DNA of 64,000 bases from Candidatus Zhuqueibacterota bacterium (GCA_014728085.1 WJMF01000038.1:1-64000), one strand, 5' to 3'. Shown: positions 1-9,597, counted from the stretch's first letter. Notes: generated by a model not told the origin, from the letters alone. Program-made: numbers and translations.

Positions 1-163
1 CATTCCGCTGTACATAGTGCTCGTGCGTCGCACCTCTTGCGCGTGTTCTCTGCATTTTAAAGGCTCTGGGTAACAAAAAGGTGCGACGCACGTGAGTTAC
101 GGAAACCAATATAGCATTAAAAACATTCCGCTGTACATAGTGCTCGTGCGTCGCACCTCTTGC
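1..163. repeat. Two identical 40-bp direct repeats with an inverted partial copy between them
   Basis: Bases 1-40 recur without mismatch at 124-163. Each copy contains the odd palindrome GTGCG-T-CGCAC. The stretch 79-92 is a 14-base inverted copy of the segment around 23-36, so the region can fold either as local hairpins or as a larger stem. No coding frame is evident. The arrangement resembles REP/BIME-type interspersed palindromic repeats; the left copy may continue beyond the window. Confidence 0.8.
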
Positions 164-276
164 AGGATTTCAAAGCCGGTCAAGTCCGAACCTCACACAA
201 ATTCAACATACGAGCCACCCAGCCACCAAGTGTAAATTGAATGATGTTCTCAGTGTCTTTGTGGCTCTGTGCGAGT

Positions 277-969
277 TCAGTTTCTCAGCACCGAAATCGG
301 TTCCAGCCCGATTTTGCGAAATTCGACCTCGGATCCTTCCGCTTGCAGCGCAATTTTGCCGTTTTGAGCGGTACAATCATAACCAAAGTTAACCAGCTCA
401 GAGTTGACCCAGACCATAATGGAATCATCGAGGCATTCGATCACCATCGTATTCCATTCACCGGCGGGATGTTCAGATCCATCGGTGAGGTTGAGTATAC
501 GGCGTTTTTTACCCTCTCCGACGCCCCACTCTTCCTTTGGGCCGCGTCTTGCTTCCATATCATCAACAGTGATATCCTCCTGAATACACCAAAAATCACC
601 GGCATGCTGATGCTGCATCTGTACCTCGAGCGATTGCGGAAACATATCATAGAGCGCACGAGGTGTTGAAGCGTGGACCAGAACACCGCAGTTGCCCGGT
701 TCTTTTGGAAAGCGGTACTCGACCGTCAGCCTGTAATCCTGATAGACAGAATCGGTAATCAAATGTCCTCTGGGCGTGCCAAGAGAAACCAGCACGCCAT
801 CGCGAACGATAAAAGGCGGCTGTATCGTTTCATCTTCACCCATGGCAGGGACATCCATGTGCCAACCGTCGAGGTTCTCTCCGTTAAAAAGAGCAACGGA
901 CGCGGGTTGGGATTGGCACATCATCAAAGCCAGAACCAAAAACATGGGGATGAGCAATTTTTGAATCAT
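277..969 (-). CDS. DUF1080 (3-keto-disaccharide hydrolase-like) secreted protein
   Basis: This 230-residue protein is mostly one DUF1080 domain (PF06439), a concanavalin-like beta-sandwich found in sugar-scavenging bacteria; some members hydrolyse 3-keto-glycosides. Family hallmarks visible are LFNGENLDGWH near residue 28 and the GNCGVLVH and LEVQMQ segments further on. The N-terminus is a hydrophobic signal sequence ending in Cys18. The preceding residues (LMM) are a poor lipobox, so lipidation is possible but not certain. An AGGAGG ribosome site lies just upstream of the ATG. A second DUF1080 gene is present at 28749-29504. Substrate cannot be read from the sequence. Confidence 0.85.
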   Translation of the reverse strand: MIQKLLIPMFLVLALMMCQSQPASVALFNGENLDGWHMDVPAMGEDETIQPPFIVRDGVLVSLGTPRGHLITDSVYQDYRLTVEYRFPKEPGNCGVLVHASTPRALYDMFPQSLEVQMQHQHAGDFWCIQEDITVDDMEARRGPKEEWGVGEGKKRRILNLTDGSEHPAGEWNTMVIECLDDSIMVWVNSELVNFGYDCTAQNGKIALQAEGSEVEFRKIGLEPISVLRN

Positions 970-1038
970 CTTGTTCCTCCTGATAATCTGTTTCTTTATT
1001 AGCCCAATAATAGCAATTCTGCTTTTGAAATGGCACCG

Positions 1039-1179
1039 CTATTTTACCAGATCAACTGTTTGTGAAAAAACAGGTTTTACGATTATGGATCTATGCAACT
1101 GTTCAGCTTCGGGCCTTGTGATCGGGCGACCCTTCAGAGCATCTTTGAGAAAGAGATTAATACGTCTGTCCGCTGTCAA
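1039..1179 (-). CDS. Possible small ORF (46 aa) with TTG start
   Basis: Between the DUF1080 and SRPBCC genes the minus strand carries an open frame with protein-like composition, containing LTADRRINLFLKDAL near its start. It begins at a TTG about nine bases after an AAGGA sequence; no ATG or GTG is available in frame. I recognise no family. It could be a real small protein, the remnant of a larger gene, or chance. Confidence 0.25.
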   Translation of the reverse strand: MTADRRINLFLKDALKGRPITRPEAEQLHRSIIVKPVFSQTVDLVK

Positions 1180-1238
1180 ATCATCATTTCCTTTATAAAA
1201 GCCCGAGTCTTATATATACATCATGTTAATCCGATAAA

Positions 1239-1673
1239 TCACTTGTTTTCGGCTCTGCTCTTTAATGCCTGGTTCATTGCTTCAAATCCCTTTTCTGTCT
1301 TTGTACCAATTCCTTTCAGCAGCAGTGGTACAAAAATCCCGCGAAAGCGCTCCCGCTGTATAAAGCGTACCTCCTCTTCACTGATGGGGTCGATCTCAAA
1401 AATGTGCTCACCGTCGAACAGTCCCGGCACCATCAGATGTCCCAGCCAGCTGAAGCGGCGCTGCGGAACGACCTCCTTCACCACCGGTTTGAAGGTCATG
1501 CCCCTGCTGTCCGGCGGTTTTATAAAAACCTGCAGTTGTTCACCCTCTTGTACTCTACCCAGGGCGTTGCGAACAAAGGGATTCCAGAGGCTATAGCTCG
1601 CCAGGTCGGTCAAGACCTCCCAAACGCGTTGAGGAGATGCATTGATTTTAATATCGCTTAAAATTTCTCTCAT
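1239..1673 (-). CDS. SRPBCC (START-like) domain protein
   Basis: A 144-residue single-domain protein of the polyketide cyclase/SRPBCC superfamily, a helix-grip fold that binds small hydrophobic ligands. The N-terminal pattern INASPQRVWEVLTDLASYSLWNPF is replaced by typical SRPBCC spacing: a beta strand, then a helix ending in WNPF. Near the C-terminus a long helix closes the cavity. I chose the ATG at 1673, preceded by GAGGA, because the longer frame would run into the upstream DoxX-like gene. It is the last gene of a probable run with M16C peptidase, LysE and DoxX-like genes. Ligand unknown. Confidence 0.8.
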   Translation of the reverse strand: MREILSDIKINASPQRVWEVLTDLASYSLWNPFVRNALGRVQEGEQLQVFIKPPDSRGMTFKPVVKEVVPQRRFSWLGHLMVPGLFDGEHIFEIDPISEEEVRFIQRERFRGIFVPLLLKGIGTKTEKGFEAMNQALKSRAENK

Positions 1674-1698
1674 TTTATCCTCAAACGTGAAAACGCAT

Positions 1699-2157
1699 CT
1701 ACTTCGTCTCTTCTTTTTTGCGTAAACTACCGCCGACAACGAATGCTGCTGAAATGATCAGCAAATTTTTAACAATATATTGACCTTCCAGGGTAGGCGC
1801 CCAGGGCAGATGGCCGGTCTGAAACGTTACGGATGGCAGCATGAACAACGGCATAAATGTTCCCACCATTTGTCCTGCCAGGAGAACAATGGCAATTCGC
1901 GTCGTCTTTTTAAAAAGAAATGCAACGCCGATCAGCACTTCCCACCATCCGATAACGATCAGCCACTGTTCAGGGCTCAAGAACGGCAGAAAGCCGACGG
2001 TGGATAGAACCAGGGACTCGGCAGACGACAATCCCAATGGTTTGAGGATGCCGAACCAGATAAATATGACGGCCAGAGAAATGCGCAGAGCCACCACTCC
2101 CCAACGCTGCATAAAAGCGATAACCAAATAATCGATTCGTTCTATTGTGTTTTTCAT
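1699..2157 (-). CDS. DoxX-like integral membrane protein
   Basis: A 152-residue hydrophobic protein with about four membrane helices. The first helix contains RISLAVIFIWFGILKP, a typical opening of DoxX/DUF417-type proteins, and the motif GWWEVLIG starts a later helix. Members sit in the inner membrane; some take part in quinone-linked or detoxification systems, but no reaction can be assigned here. The ATG at 2157 follows an AAAGG sequence and is preferred over an upstream TTG. It lies 25 bases ahead of the SRPBCC gene and 46 bases after LysE, all on the minus strand, suggesting cotranscription. Confidence 0.75.
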   Translation of the reverse strand: MKNTIERIDYLVIAFMQRWGVVALRISLAVIFIWFGILKPLGLSSAESLVLSTVGFLPFLSPEQWLIVIGWWEVLIGVAFLFKKTTRIAIVLLAGQMVGTFMPLFMLPSVTFQTGHLPWAPTLEGQYIVKNLLIISAAFVVGGSLRKKEETK

Positions 2158-2203
2158 AAAACGCCTTTCTTTGAAAACGAGCAAACTGATTTTTTATCTG
2201 TTC

Positions 2204-2815
2204 CTATACTATCTTAAACCCCAACCCCAGCTGATAAATTCCGAACAAAGCCAGAGCGAGCGACGATAACCCAAGCGAAATGCGGTTTATCCGCGGACCC
2301 AGCTCTCTGGCAAAAGCAAAGACAAAGATAATGGCCGCCAGACTAACCACCATTGTGATATAAAAAGCCACGATCATAGAAATTCCATGCAGAGGCGTTT
2401 CCTGCCATCCTTTGAGAAAAATGGGTCCCATCACAAGACTCCAGCCGATATAGGGATTGGGATTGAGAAAATTGACAACCGCCGCACTGAGCCATGTTTT
2501 TTGACCGGATTCTTCCTCATCAAGCCGATTCAACTCAAAATGTCGCCACGAGTTTAGGGAAGAACAGGCCAGATACAACAAAAACAGACCACCCCCGATA
2601 TGGAGGAATTGAAAAAAACCATCTCCGATCCGGCTCAGCAAGAGCAAGACAACAACAATAATCGGTCCGTCGCTCAGCAAGGGAGCCAACGCCGCCGGCA
2701 GGGTCCGTTTCCAGCCCCGCCTCAATGTCTGTGAGATCAAAAACGTCTGAAGCGGACCGGGCTGTACGGCGGCTGCAAACGCATACGTGATGCCGAAAAG
2801 AATATAGGGAACCAT
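2204..2815 (-). CDS. LysE-family transporter
   Basis: A 203-residue membrane protein with about six helices. The first helix carries AAAVQPGPLQTF, the conserved Pro-Gly-Pro region of LysE/RhtB exporters of amino acids and related solutes. NFLNPNPYIGW in the middle matches the second conserved stretch (N-P-x-x). Length is normal for the family. It begins 24 bases after the stop of the M16C peptidase gene, so peptidase and exporter may be cotranscribed; a link between peptide breakdown and amino-acid export is inference. Exported substrate unknown. Confidence 0.85.
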   Translation of the reverse strand: MVPYILFGITYAFAAAVQPGPLQTFLISQTLRRGWKRTLPAALAPLLSDGPIIVVVLLLLSRIGDGFFQFLHIGGGLFLLYLACSSLNSWRHFELNRLDEEESGQKTWLSAAVVNFLNPNPYIGWSLVMGPIFLKGWQETPLHGISMIVAFYITMVVSLAAIIFVFAFARELGPRINRISLGLSSLALALFGIYQLGLGFKIV

Positions 2816-2839
2816 AGAACCTTGACCAGGACTTGGCAG

Positions 2840-5827
2840 CTATTTGCTGACTTTTTTCAGCTCATCAAACAGGGTTTGATTCGCTTTCAGCTTTTCCTCA
2901 TTGCCATAAACACAATAGGTGTTTTGCGACAAAAAGTCAGCAATCAATTGCCGCATGGAACGAATATCTTCAGCTGATGTTTTGAGTACAGCCTTGCGTT
3001 CCTGTTGTATATCTTTGGCAGTGGTCTTTTCAAAATAGTATTCCACCGCGCGGTTACCTTCCTGAGACGCGGTTAAAGGCCGGTCCATACGAGCAATGGT
3101 TCCGATGATGAACCGCGTCAGGGTTTCTTTATCAGCATCGAATGCGTTCAAATAATCGACCGTGCCATCGAAATTTTCCAGCGTTTCCGTCAGATTGGGA
3201 TCACGATAGGAGCCGAAAAATATCTGTCCGTTGGGTTGAATGCTGCTGAATCCGCCATAAGCGCCGCCGATCACCCGGATTTGATTGTTGAGCCAATCGC
3301 GTGAGAGTATTTGATTGAGCACTCTCATTTTGCCGTTCCATTCATATCCGAGCTCCTTAAAATCATAACCCTGCAACACATATTGCACCTTGGAAGCCGA
3401 GAGCAAACCTTCATTTTTCTCTTCAGCCGTAAAGATCCAGTCCTGTTTCTTCACCGGTTCATCCGGCAGCAGGCCGAGAAATTTCTTTGTTAAAATTGTT
3501 ACATTTTCCAGATCATCACTGCTACAGGTCACTGAAACAATCGCGTTATTGCGGTTAAACAACAGCAAAGCCGTCTTCTCGAGCATGTCGACCAAACCTT
3601 CATAACGCTCATCAAAAGAATTCACCAGATCGGTAACAAACCAGTAATAGTCGAGACCATTGGTTTTTTCCTCGAATTGACCGGCGTCGCTGAAATAGGA
3701 GCGCATGCGCGTGATGGCGATCCCGAATCCGTTGCTTTTCACATTGGCATCAAGACGCGATTGATGCCGCGTCAGCACAGCTTTGAGCCGATCTTTATCA
3801 TTGAATTTCGATTGATTGATGATTTCATCCGTCAACCGCAACATCTGGTCGACCTTGTTGTTCATGGCTTTGGCCTGAACGATGAACATGGGCATCAGCT
3901 GGTCGTCATTTTGGTCCTGCAAATAGCTGCCCAAAAACGTATTGAATCCACCCGTATGCAGGTTCAATTGTTTATCGAGTTCGCCATAATCGAAATTTTC
4001 GGTATTTAAACTCGATAAAACTTCGGACAGCAGCGCCGCATAAGGAACCAGCTCCTGTGGCAGGACCTTTGCATCGAAATAAAGGCGTGTATAGACAACG
4101 TTATTGGTAAAAGTATCATAATAGAGCAGCGGTACATTACCGACGCTTTTTTCAGCTATATCATACCACTCTGCCCGGGAATCGATATCTTCAAGATCGA
4201 GCAATGGAACGGTTGCCAGAGCTTTGGGTGTATCCTCGCGTTTTTGGTATTCGATCAGAGACCGGGTTTCTTTTATCAAATTTTCAATCTCCTGATCAGA
4301 GAGACTCGCTTTATACGCCTGTAATTCTTGTGCAATCCCGGCATTGGTTTCTTTTTCCATACCGGGTTTGGGTTCAAGTGTTAACAACACGGCATGGGAA
4401 TTATTGAGCAGATGATCTTTGATAACTTTTTCGAGATAACCTTCCTGCATATCCGCTTTTATCGCCGCAAGCGGTTTTTCCCATTCCAGACTCAGAAAGG
4501 GATCTTCTGCGAAAAACCAGCCATTGAGAACATTGAAATTATAGGTCAGCCCTTTTTGCGCATCATTGCCTTCGCGTTTGCGAAACTCCAGCCGATTCAG
4601 GGTCCCCTCGACAGCTTTCATATCGAGACCTTCTTCAATCACGCGTTTCAACGTCTTTTGCACCACCGCGCCAAAGTCGCCGGTTTGCTCCGGATCGGCA
4701 TTTTGCACCCGAATCTCAAAAACATTCTGTTTCATCGGATCCACAGAGGCGCGGACTTCTTTGCCGATCCCCGCTTCCTGTAAGGCCTTACGCACCGGCG
4801 CTGCTTCCTGGTTGATTAACACATCGCTCAGGATATCGAGGGCGAACACCAGTTTCTGATCGGTATTTCTGCCGCATACATACCCCAAAGCCAGATAGGT
4901 CTGCTCGTTGGTCTCGCTCCCTTCAGCAGCCGGATAATAAGCCGTCACCTTTTTCATCTTTTCAAAAGGCTTTTGTAACGGTATAAAGGCTTTGGCATCG
5001 GATTTCTCATAATTGGATAGATAAGCTTCATTGATAAAGGAAAGCTCTTTATCCAGGTCGGCATCGCCATATAAAAAGATATAGCTGTTTGAGGGATGAT
5101 AGTATTTTTTGTGAAAATCGATAAAGAAATCATAGGTCAGAGAAGGAATCGCCGTCGGATAACCTCCTGATGAAAAGCCATAGCCGTTGTCCGGAAATAA
5201 ATTTTTCTGCAACTGAAAGCCAAGCTCACGGGTCGGACTGGAAAAAGCACCTTTCATCTCGTTATAAACAACGCCCTTGTAAACCACCGGCGCTTCCACA
5301 TCGGTTAGTTCATAGTGCCAACCTTCCTGCTTGAGAATACGGGGATCGTCATAGATCAACGGATTAAACACAGCGTCGAGATAGACATGCATGAGGTTAA
5401 AATAATCCTTATCGTTCATGCTCGCCACCGGATAGATCGTAATATCACTGCCGGTCATGGCGTTAAGAAATGTATTGAGCGACCCCTTGGCCAATACATC
5501 AAAAGGACTTTTAACCGGAAAATTTTTGGACCCGTTCAGAACGCTATGCTCCATAATGTGTGGCGTACCTGCATCGGATTCAGGAATGGTCTTAAAAGCA
5601 ATGCTAAAGGTTTTATTGGGATCGTCGGCCGCGATTTTTAAAAGCCGGGCTCCGCTTTTGTTGTGTTCAAAGAGAAGACAATTTGCGTTGACCTCTTTGA
5701 CGAATTTCTTTTCCCTGAGCTCAAAACCGTGGTAGGATTTACCGGTTTCAAAACCGGCAAAGACGGTACTGTTAAGCAACAACACCAGTAAGATACTAAA
5801 AACCTGAAACAGCTTGAAATCTTTCAC
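2840..5827 (-). CDS. M16C-family zinc metallopeptidase (PreP/insulinase type)
   Basis: A roughly 995-residue protein with an N-terminal Sec signal sequence. The inverted zinc site HxxEH is HIMEH at about residues 90-94 and the third ligand is probably the Glu in YNEMKGAF about 80 residues later. The following NTFLNAMTGSDIT segment and the overall four-module length fit the M16C clan (presequence protease, Cym1, bacterial relatives), which degrades unstructured peptides in a closed chamber. The signal sequence implies a periplasmic or surface location. I chose the GTG at 5827 because an AGGAGG lies five bases upstream; a longer ATG frame lacks this and would bury the signal peptide. First gene of the probable run through LysE, DoxX-like and SRPBCC. 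Confidence 0.9.
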   Translation of the reverse strand: MKDFKLFQVFSILLVLLLNSTVFAGFETGKSYHGFELREKKFVKEVNANCLLFEHNKSGARLLKIAADDPNKTFSIAFKTIPESDAGTPHIMEHSVLNGSKNFPVKSPFDVLAKGSLNTFLNAMTGSDITIYPVASMNDKDYFNLMHVYLDAVFNPLIYDDPRILKQEGWHYELTDVEAPVVYKGVVYNEMKGAFSSPTRELGFQLQKNLFPDNGYGFSSGGYPTAIPSLTYDFFIDFHKKYYHPSNSYIFLYGDADLDKELSFINEAYLSNYEKSDAKAFIPLQKPFEKMKKVTAYYPAAEGSETNEQTYLALGYVCGRNTDQKLVFALDILSDVLINQEAAPVRKALQEAGIGKEVRASVDPMKQNVFEIRVQNADPEQTGDFGAVVQKTLKRVIEEGLDMKAVEGTLNRLEFRKREGNDAQKGLTYNFNVLNGWFFAEDPFLSLEWEKPLAAIKADMQEGYLEKVIKDHLLNNSHAVLLTLEPKPGMEKETNAGIAQELQAYKASLSDQEIENLIKETRSLIEYQKREDTPKALATVPLLDLEDIDSRAEWYDIAEKSVGNVPLLYYDTFTNNVVYTRLYFDAKVLPQELVPYAALLSEVLSSLNTENFDYGELDKQLNLHTGGFNTFLGSYLQDQNDDQLMPMFIVQAKAMNNKVDQMLRLTDEIINQSKFNDKDRLKAVLTRHQSRLDANVKSNGFGIAITRMRSYFSDAGQFEEKTNGLDYYWFVTDLVNSFDERYEGLVDMLEKTALLLFNRNNAIVSVTCSSDDLENVTILTKKFLGLLPDEPVKKQDWIFTAEEKNEGLLSASKVQYVLQGYDFKELGYEWNGKMRVLNQILSRDWLNNQIRVIGGAYGGFSSIQPNGQIFFGSYRDPNLTETLENFDGTVDYLNAFDADKETLTRFIIGTIARMDRPLTASQEGNRAVEYYFEKTTAKDIQQERKAVLKTSAEDIRSMRQLIADFLSQNTYCVYGNEEKLKANQTLFDELKKVSK

Positions 5828-6132
5828 AAATACCTCCTTGTTTTTAAATTTTATATAGTCGATCAAATCTATATAATGTTTGCCGGACTGCCTCGAGTGT
5901 GTGCAGCCACTAAAATCTCAAAATCATGACGGTTATCGATCATGATGTAAAAAAATGGTAATCATTAGATGCCAAACCGAACCGGGAGATTCAACCGATT
6001 TACCTGAATTCATCAACCTTTTATAAAACGCAAAAATGGAGAGAATTGTTTCATAATCTTGAGGTAGAGTCGGCTTTTGGCCAATATATCCCCTGGTTAT
6101 CAGCGGTCGTAATCGTGCCGTTATCCTCTGGT
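5828..6132. other. Intergenic region, no feature recognised
   Basis: About 300 bases between the start of the M16C peptidase gene and the stop of the MpaA-like gene. Apart from the peptidase ribosome site at its left edge I see no coding frame, strong hairpin or repeat. Confidence 0.5.
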
Positions 6133-6855
6133 TTAATCCTGAAACTTTTCCTGCATCACCTTGAGGAAAACCTGACTGTAAAGATTGCGAATTTCCTGCT
6201 GTGAGGCAACCGGCAACTCGACGGTAATAAGATGTATATCGTTTTCATTCGCCCAGGTTCCAAAGGAACCGGGAGTATCATAACCGACGTCACCGACCAA
6301 CGGCAGATTGGTTTCATCGGCAAGTCTTCGGCCATAGTCAGACAACCGCGGATCGTCGATACAGGCAAGCGGCGCGTGAAGACTGAGAATGCGCTTGGGT
6401 CGTAAACGGTCGATTAACTCGAGCAATGCAACCGTTTCAGGTTCTGAAGCCGCATGTATTCCCGGACTGAGGCGTGTGTTCTGCGGCTCTTCCGTATTGA
6501 ACCGGTACATGACAGGGTTCGGACTCCAGTCACTGCTGGGAAAATTTCGATTCAAATCCACGCCGGCAGCATTACACCGGGTTCCGCGAAAGAGTCCGTC
6601 CGGATTGATTGCCGTGATCACGCCGCACCTGAGATGTGCCGGCTTGAGCGTCCTCAGCATACTTGACAGCAATACAGTGCCCTCCGCTTCGGAGCCATGG
6701 TGTCCGGCGATAACAAGCGTATCAAAATCGGCCGGGTCCGGGGGTAAAAAGAGTTCCAGGGGCGCCCCCAGAATGCTGCGTCCATAAACCTGACTGCGAT
6801 GCCGGATAATACCGCGTTCGGAACGGTGATAAAAAAACTGGTCGGAATGAGACAT
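6133..6855 (-). CDS. M14-family zinc carboxypeptidase, MpaA-like murein peptide amidase
   Basis: A 240-residue protein with the M14 carboxypeptidase core. The first zinc site is H-x-x-E in GHHGSEAEG near residues 52-59, a second His follows in SLHAP, and the catalytic Glu is probably in TVELP near the C-terminus. AINPDGLFRGTR and VDLNRNFP are the substrate-binding Asn-Arg segments. Short length and lack of a signal peptide match MpaA, the cytosolic enzyme that removes meso-DAP from murein tripeptides, but other small M14 enzymes are possible. The ATG at 6855 is preferred to a TTG four codons earlier; neither has a strong ribosome site. It lies 55 bases downstream of the sialidase gene on the same strand. 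Confidence 0.8.
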   Translation of the reverse strand: MSHSDQFFYHRSERGIIRHRSQVYGRSILGAPLELFLPPDPADFDTLVIAGHHGSEAEGTVLLSSMLRTLKPAHLRCGVITAINPDGLFRGTRCNAAGVDLNRNFPSSDWSPNPVMYRFNTEEPQNTRLSPGIHAASEPETVALLELIDRLRPKRILSLHAPLACIDDPRLSDYGRRLADETNLPLVGDVGYDTPGSFGTWANENDIHLITVELPVASQQEIRNLYSQVFLKVMQEKFQD

Positions 6856-6910
6856 GTCGATACCCAATTAAAATTAAAAACTTGATTTTTGCTGACGGCT
6901 GATTCATTTC

Positions 6911-8023
6911 CTATTGTATAGAATCCAGTCCGAAACGAGCCAGACTGATCCGTTCATAGGGATGTCTGTCGCCGTTTTCATACAGACAGGCGACGCGACC
7001 ATCCGGCAACATGGCCAGACAAGAATAAGCAGATGCTCCTTCATATAAGCATTTTTCCCGGTCCCAGGTTCGCCCGTCGTCTTCGCTCAGGCGTACGGTC
7101 ATCTTGATTCGCTCGCTCCTGTGCGCCGGATTGCTGTGTAAAACCGGTTCATCCGGCGTTCGTTCGACGCCACGGTACTTGATCATGCTCCCCTGGCAGC
7201 GCGGACCGATGAGAACTGAATCGAACGTTGAAGACGTCCAGCTCATGCCGGCATCCGGACTGATGCTGGTAAGGCGAAACGGCTGCACGACGCCTCGCGC
7301 CCGCCGCATGCTCATGAACAAAGTACCATCCCGCCGCTCGATCATCTGACATTCATTGGAACCGTCATTGGTGCTGCCACCGATATGCCAGGTTTCTCCC
7401 CCGTCATCCGAGTAAATCACATGAGAGCGGTACTCGAGACTGTCGGTGGTCACTTTGTGATCACAGGGGATGAGCAAACGCCCCGCATGCTGCCCCTGCC
7501 GCAATTGAATACCCGCTCCGGGACCGGTGGCATACCAGCTCCATTGCGGCTTTTTCGTCATTTCCGTGATCTCTCTGGGATCACTCCAGCTCAAACCCTC
7601 GTCCCGGCTGTAAGCGATGAAAACCCGCCGGGTATCGTCGCTGCTTCCATTAACAATTTCATGTTCCGGATCATCACCGCGATTCCAGGTCATCAACAAA
7701 CAGATGGTACCGCTGTTGCGATCAATGACCGGACAGGGATTGCCGCAAACATTGACGCTGTCATCCCAAATTACCTGATAGGGGCTCCAGGTAGAGCCGT
7801 TATCGGTGGAGCGCTTGACCAGGAGATCGATATCCCCGCTATCTCCCTGGTCGTTTTTGCGGCCTTCACAAAAAGCAAGCAGGGTACCGCCCGGTGTCAG
7901 CAGCAGAGCCGGTATGCGATAGGTGTGATATCCGCCCTTTCCACTGATATAGACGGCCATATCTTCAGAGGATTGCTGACAGGCGAGAAAACTGCATAAA
8001 ATCAATAAAAAAATGTTTCGCAT
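6911..8023 (-). CDS. Exo-sialidase lipoprotein (Asp-box, GH33-like)
   Basis: A 370-residue protein with a signal sequence ending in the lipobox FLAC (Cys15), so probably membrane anchored. Five Asp-box repeats (S-x-D-x-G-x-T/S-W) are visible, the first being STDNGSTW at 72-79 and others SRDEGLSW, SDDGGETW, SPDAGMSW and SEDDGRTW. YRIP at 35-38 is the Arg-Ile-Pro motif that places one Arg of the catalytic triad. This is the six-bladed propeller of bacterial sialidases, which release terminal sialic acid from glycans. No sialic-acid catabolic genes are in the window, so the role may be release only, or a different sugar acid may be the substrate. Confidence 0.88.
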   Translation of the reverse strand: MRNIFLLILCSFLACQQSSEDMAVYISGKGGYHTYRIPALLLTPGGTLLAFCEGRKNDQGDSGDIDLLVKRSTDNGSTWSPYQVIWDDSVNVCGNPCPVIDRNSGTICLLMTWNRGDDPEHEIVNGSSDDTRRVFIAYSRDEGLSWSDPREITEMTKKPQWSWYATGPGAGIQLRQGQHAGRLLIPCDHKVTTDSLEYRSHVIYSDDGGETWHIGGSTNDGSNECQMIERRDGTLFMSMRRARGVVQPFRLTSISPDAGMSWTSSTFDSVLIGPRCQGSMIKYRGVERTPDEPVLHSNPAHRSERIKMTVRLSEDDGRTWDREKCLYEGASAYSCLAMLPDGRVACLYENGDRHPYERISLARFGLDSIQ

Positions 8024-8106
8024 TGGTTTTTTCCCTGTTTTTTAGGGTTAATAAATAGTGATTTTGAATCCCGGATCATCACGTGAGCGATCGCCTCCGA
8101 TTCGGG

Positions 8107-9597
8107 CTAAAAATCATCCAGCCTGTGTTCCATTTGCTCGATAACGGTACGGATAGCCTTGATGCGCGCATATCGCTTGCAATTGGATTCAACGATCGTC
8201 CACGGCGCATAGGTTGTACTGGTGCGCAAAAGCATCTCATCTACCGCCTCCTGATACTGGTCCCATTTTTCGCGGTTATGCCAGTCGTCTTTGGTGATTT
8301 TCCAGCGCTTGTGCGGGGTTGTTTCTCTGGCTTTAAATCGTTGCAATTGTTCTTCCTTGTCGATTTGCAGCCAAAATTTTACCAGCAATACACCAAAATC
8401 CGACCACTGTTTTTCCATTTCATTAATTTCCCGAAAAGCGCGTTGCCACTCTTCAGGGCGGGCATATCCCTCCACCCGCTCAACCAATACACGACCATAC
8501 CAGGATCGGTCGAATATTGCGATATGCCCGGCTTTGGGCATATCTATCCAAAATCGCCAGAGATAATGATGTGCTTTCTCAACGTCATTGGGTGCACCGA
8601 TGGGAATAACGGTAAATCCCCTCGGATCGAGAGTTCGGACAAGGCGTTTAATATTTCCGCCCTTGCCGGCGGCATCCCATCCCTCATAAACAATAACCAC
8701 CGGAATGCGCTTGAGGAAAATTTCATGTTCCAGTTCGACCATACGGTTCTGATAGACATCCAGATTCTTTTTATACTCCTCTTTTGACAGCGAAAGAGCA
8801 AGATCGACGTTATGCAAGGAAGAAGAGGATTCAATAACCTTTACCCTGTCATTAATCCGCGGCACGGTTACATTGGCTTTCTTTTTGCGTTGCTCGACCT
8901 GGTGCTGGAGTTGATTGATCAGGGTTTGAAAAATCTTGACAGTTGCAAAGCACCGGTCATGTGCCTCCACAATCGTCCAGGGGGCATAATCGGTATCGGT
9001 TTCAGCCAACATCTCTTCGATGGCCCGGACATACTTTTTATACTTTTTATGATGTTTCCAGTCCGTTTTGGTTACTTTCCATGCTGTGGAAGAATTTTTT
9101 TCCAGTTTTTTAAAACGCTTTTTTTGTTCTTTTTTGGAAATGTGCAGGAAAAATTTTACCAAAACATGGCCGTCATCGCAGAGTTGTCGTTCGAATTCGG
9201 TAATCTCCTCAAAAGCGCGCTTCCAGATCATAGTACGGGTCAATTGGTCGACCCGCTCAACCAATACACGGCCATACCAGGAGCGGTCATAAATCGCGAT
9301 GCGCCCCTTAACAGGCAGGGTTTTCCAAAAACGCCATAAAAAAGGATAGCGCTTTTCCGTATGGGTCGGGGGATTAACCGGATAGACGCGATAACCGCGC
9401 GGATCCAGGGCCAGCATCAGGCGGTTGATCAATGTTCCCTTACCGGCGGCGTCCCAGCCCTGAAAAACAACAACCACCGGAATCTCTTTATCCCGGGCCT
9501 GGCGTTGCAATTCGGCGAGCTTGATTTCAAGAGCCGGCATCACCTTTTTATAGTCGGCTTTGGACAGGCTTTGAGTGAGGTCAATTTTTTCAAGCAT
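8107..9597 (-). CDS. pap: Polyphosphate:AMP phosphotransferase, two-domain PPK2 family
   Basis: A 496-residue protein made of two tandem PPK2 domains. Walker A sequences are GWDAAGKG near residue 44 and again GWDAAGKG near 308; each is followed by the Walker B/lid block IYDRSWYGRVLVERV or IFDRSWYGRVLVERV. Two-domain PPK2 proteins (class II) phosphorylate AMP to ADP using polyphosphate, with the C-terminal domain catalytic. Both domains here keep the loop lysine, so which is active is not clear. The ATG at 9597 follows AAAGGAAAAAATC; a TTG-type longer start is rejected. The gene is divergent from the hybrid sensor kinase. Confidence 0.88.
   Translation of the reverse strand: MLEKIDLTQSLSKADYKKVMPALEIKLAELQRQARDKEIPVVVVFQGWDAAGKGTLINRLMLALDPRGYRVYPVNPPTHTEKRYPFLWRFWKTLPVKGRIAIYDRSWYGRVLVERVDQLTRTMIWKRAFEEITEFERQLCDDGHVLVKFFLHISKKEQKKRFKKLEKNSSTAWKVTKTDWKHHKKYKKYVRAIEEMLAETDTDYAPWTIVEAHDRCFATVKIFQTLINQLQHQVEQRKKKANVTVPRINDRVKVIESSSSLHNVDLALSLSKEEYKKNLDVYQNRMVELEHEIFLKRIPVVIVYEGWDAAGKGGNIKRLVRTLDPRGFTVIPIGAPNDVEKAHHYLWRFWIDMPKAGHIAIFDRSWYGRVLVERVEGYARPEEWQRAFREINEMEKQWSDFGVLLVKFWLQIDKEEQLQRFKARETTPHKRWKITKDDWHNREKWDQYQEAVDEMLLRTSTTYAPWTIVESNCKRYARIKAIRTVIEQMEHRLDDF

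Noticed and set aside
2833-2848. TTGGCAG...TTTGCT on the plus strand
   Set aside because: Nine-base spacing and location at the 3' end of a minus-strand gene with no plus-strand gene downstream.
3677-4009. Plus-strand frames inside the M16C peptidase gene
   Set aside because: Antisense shadows of a strongly conserved coding sequence.
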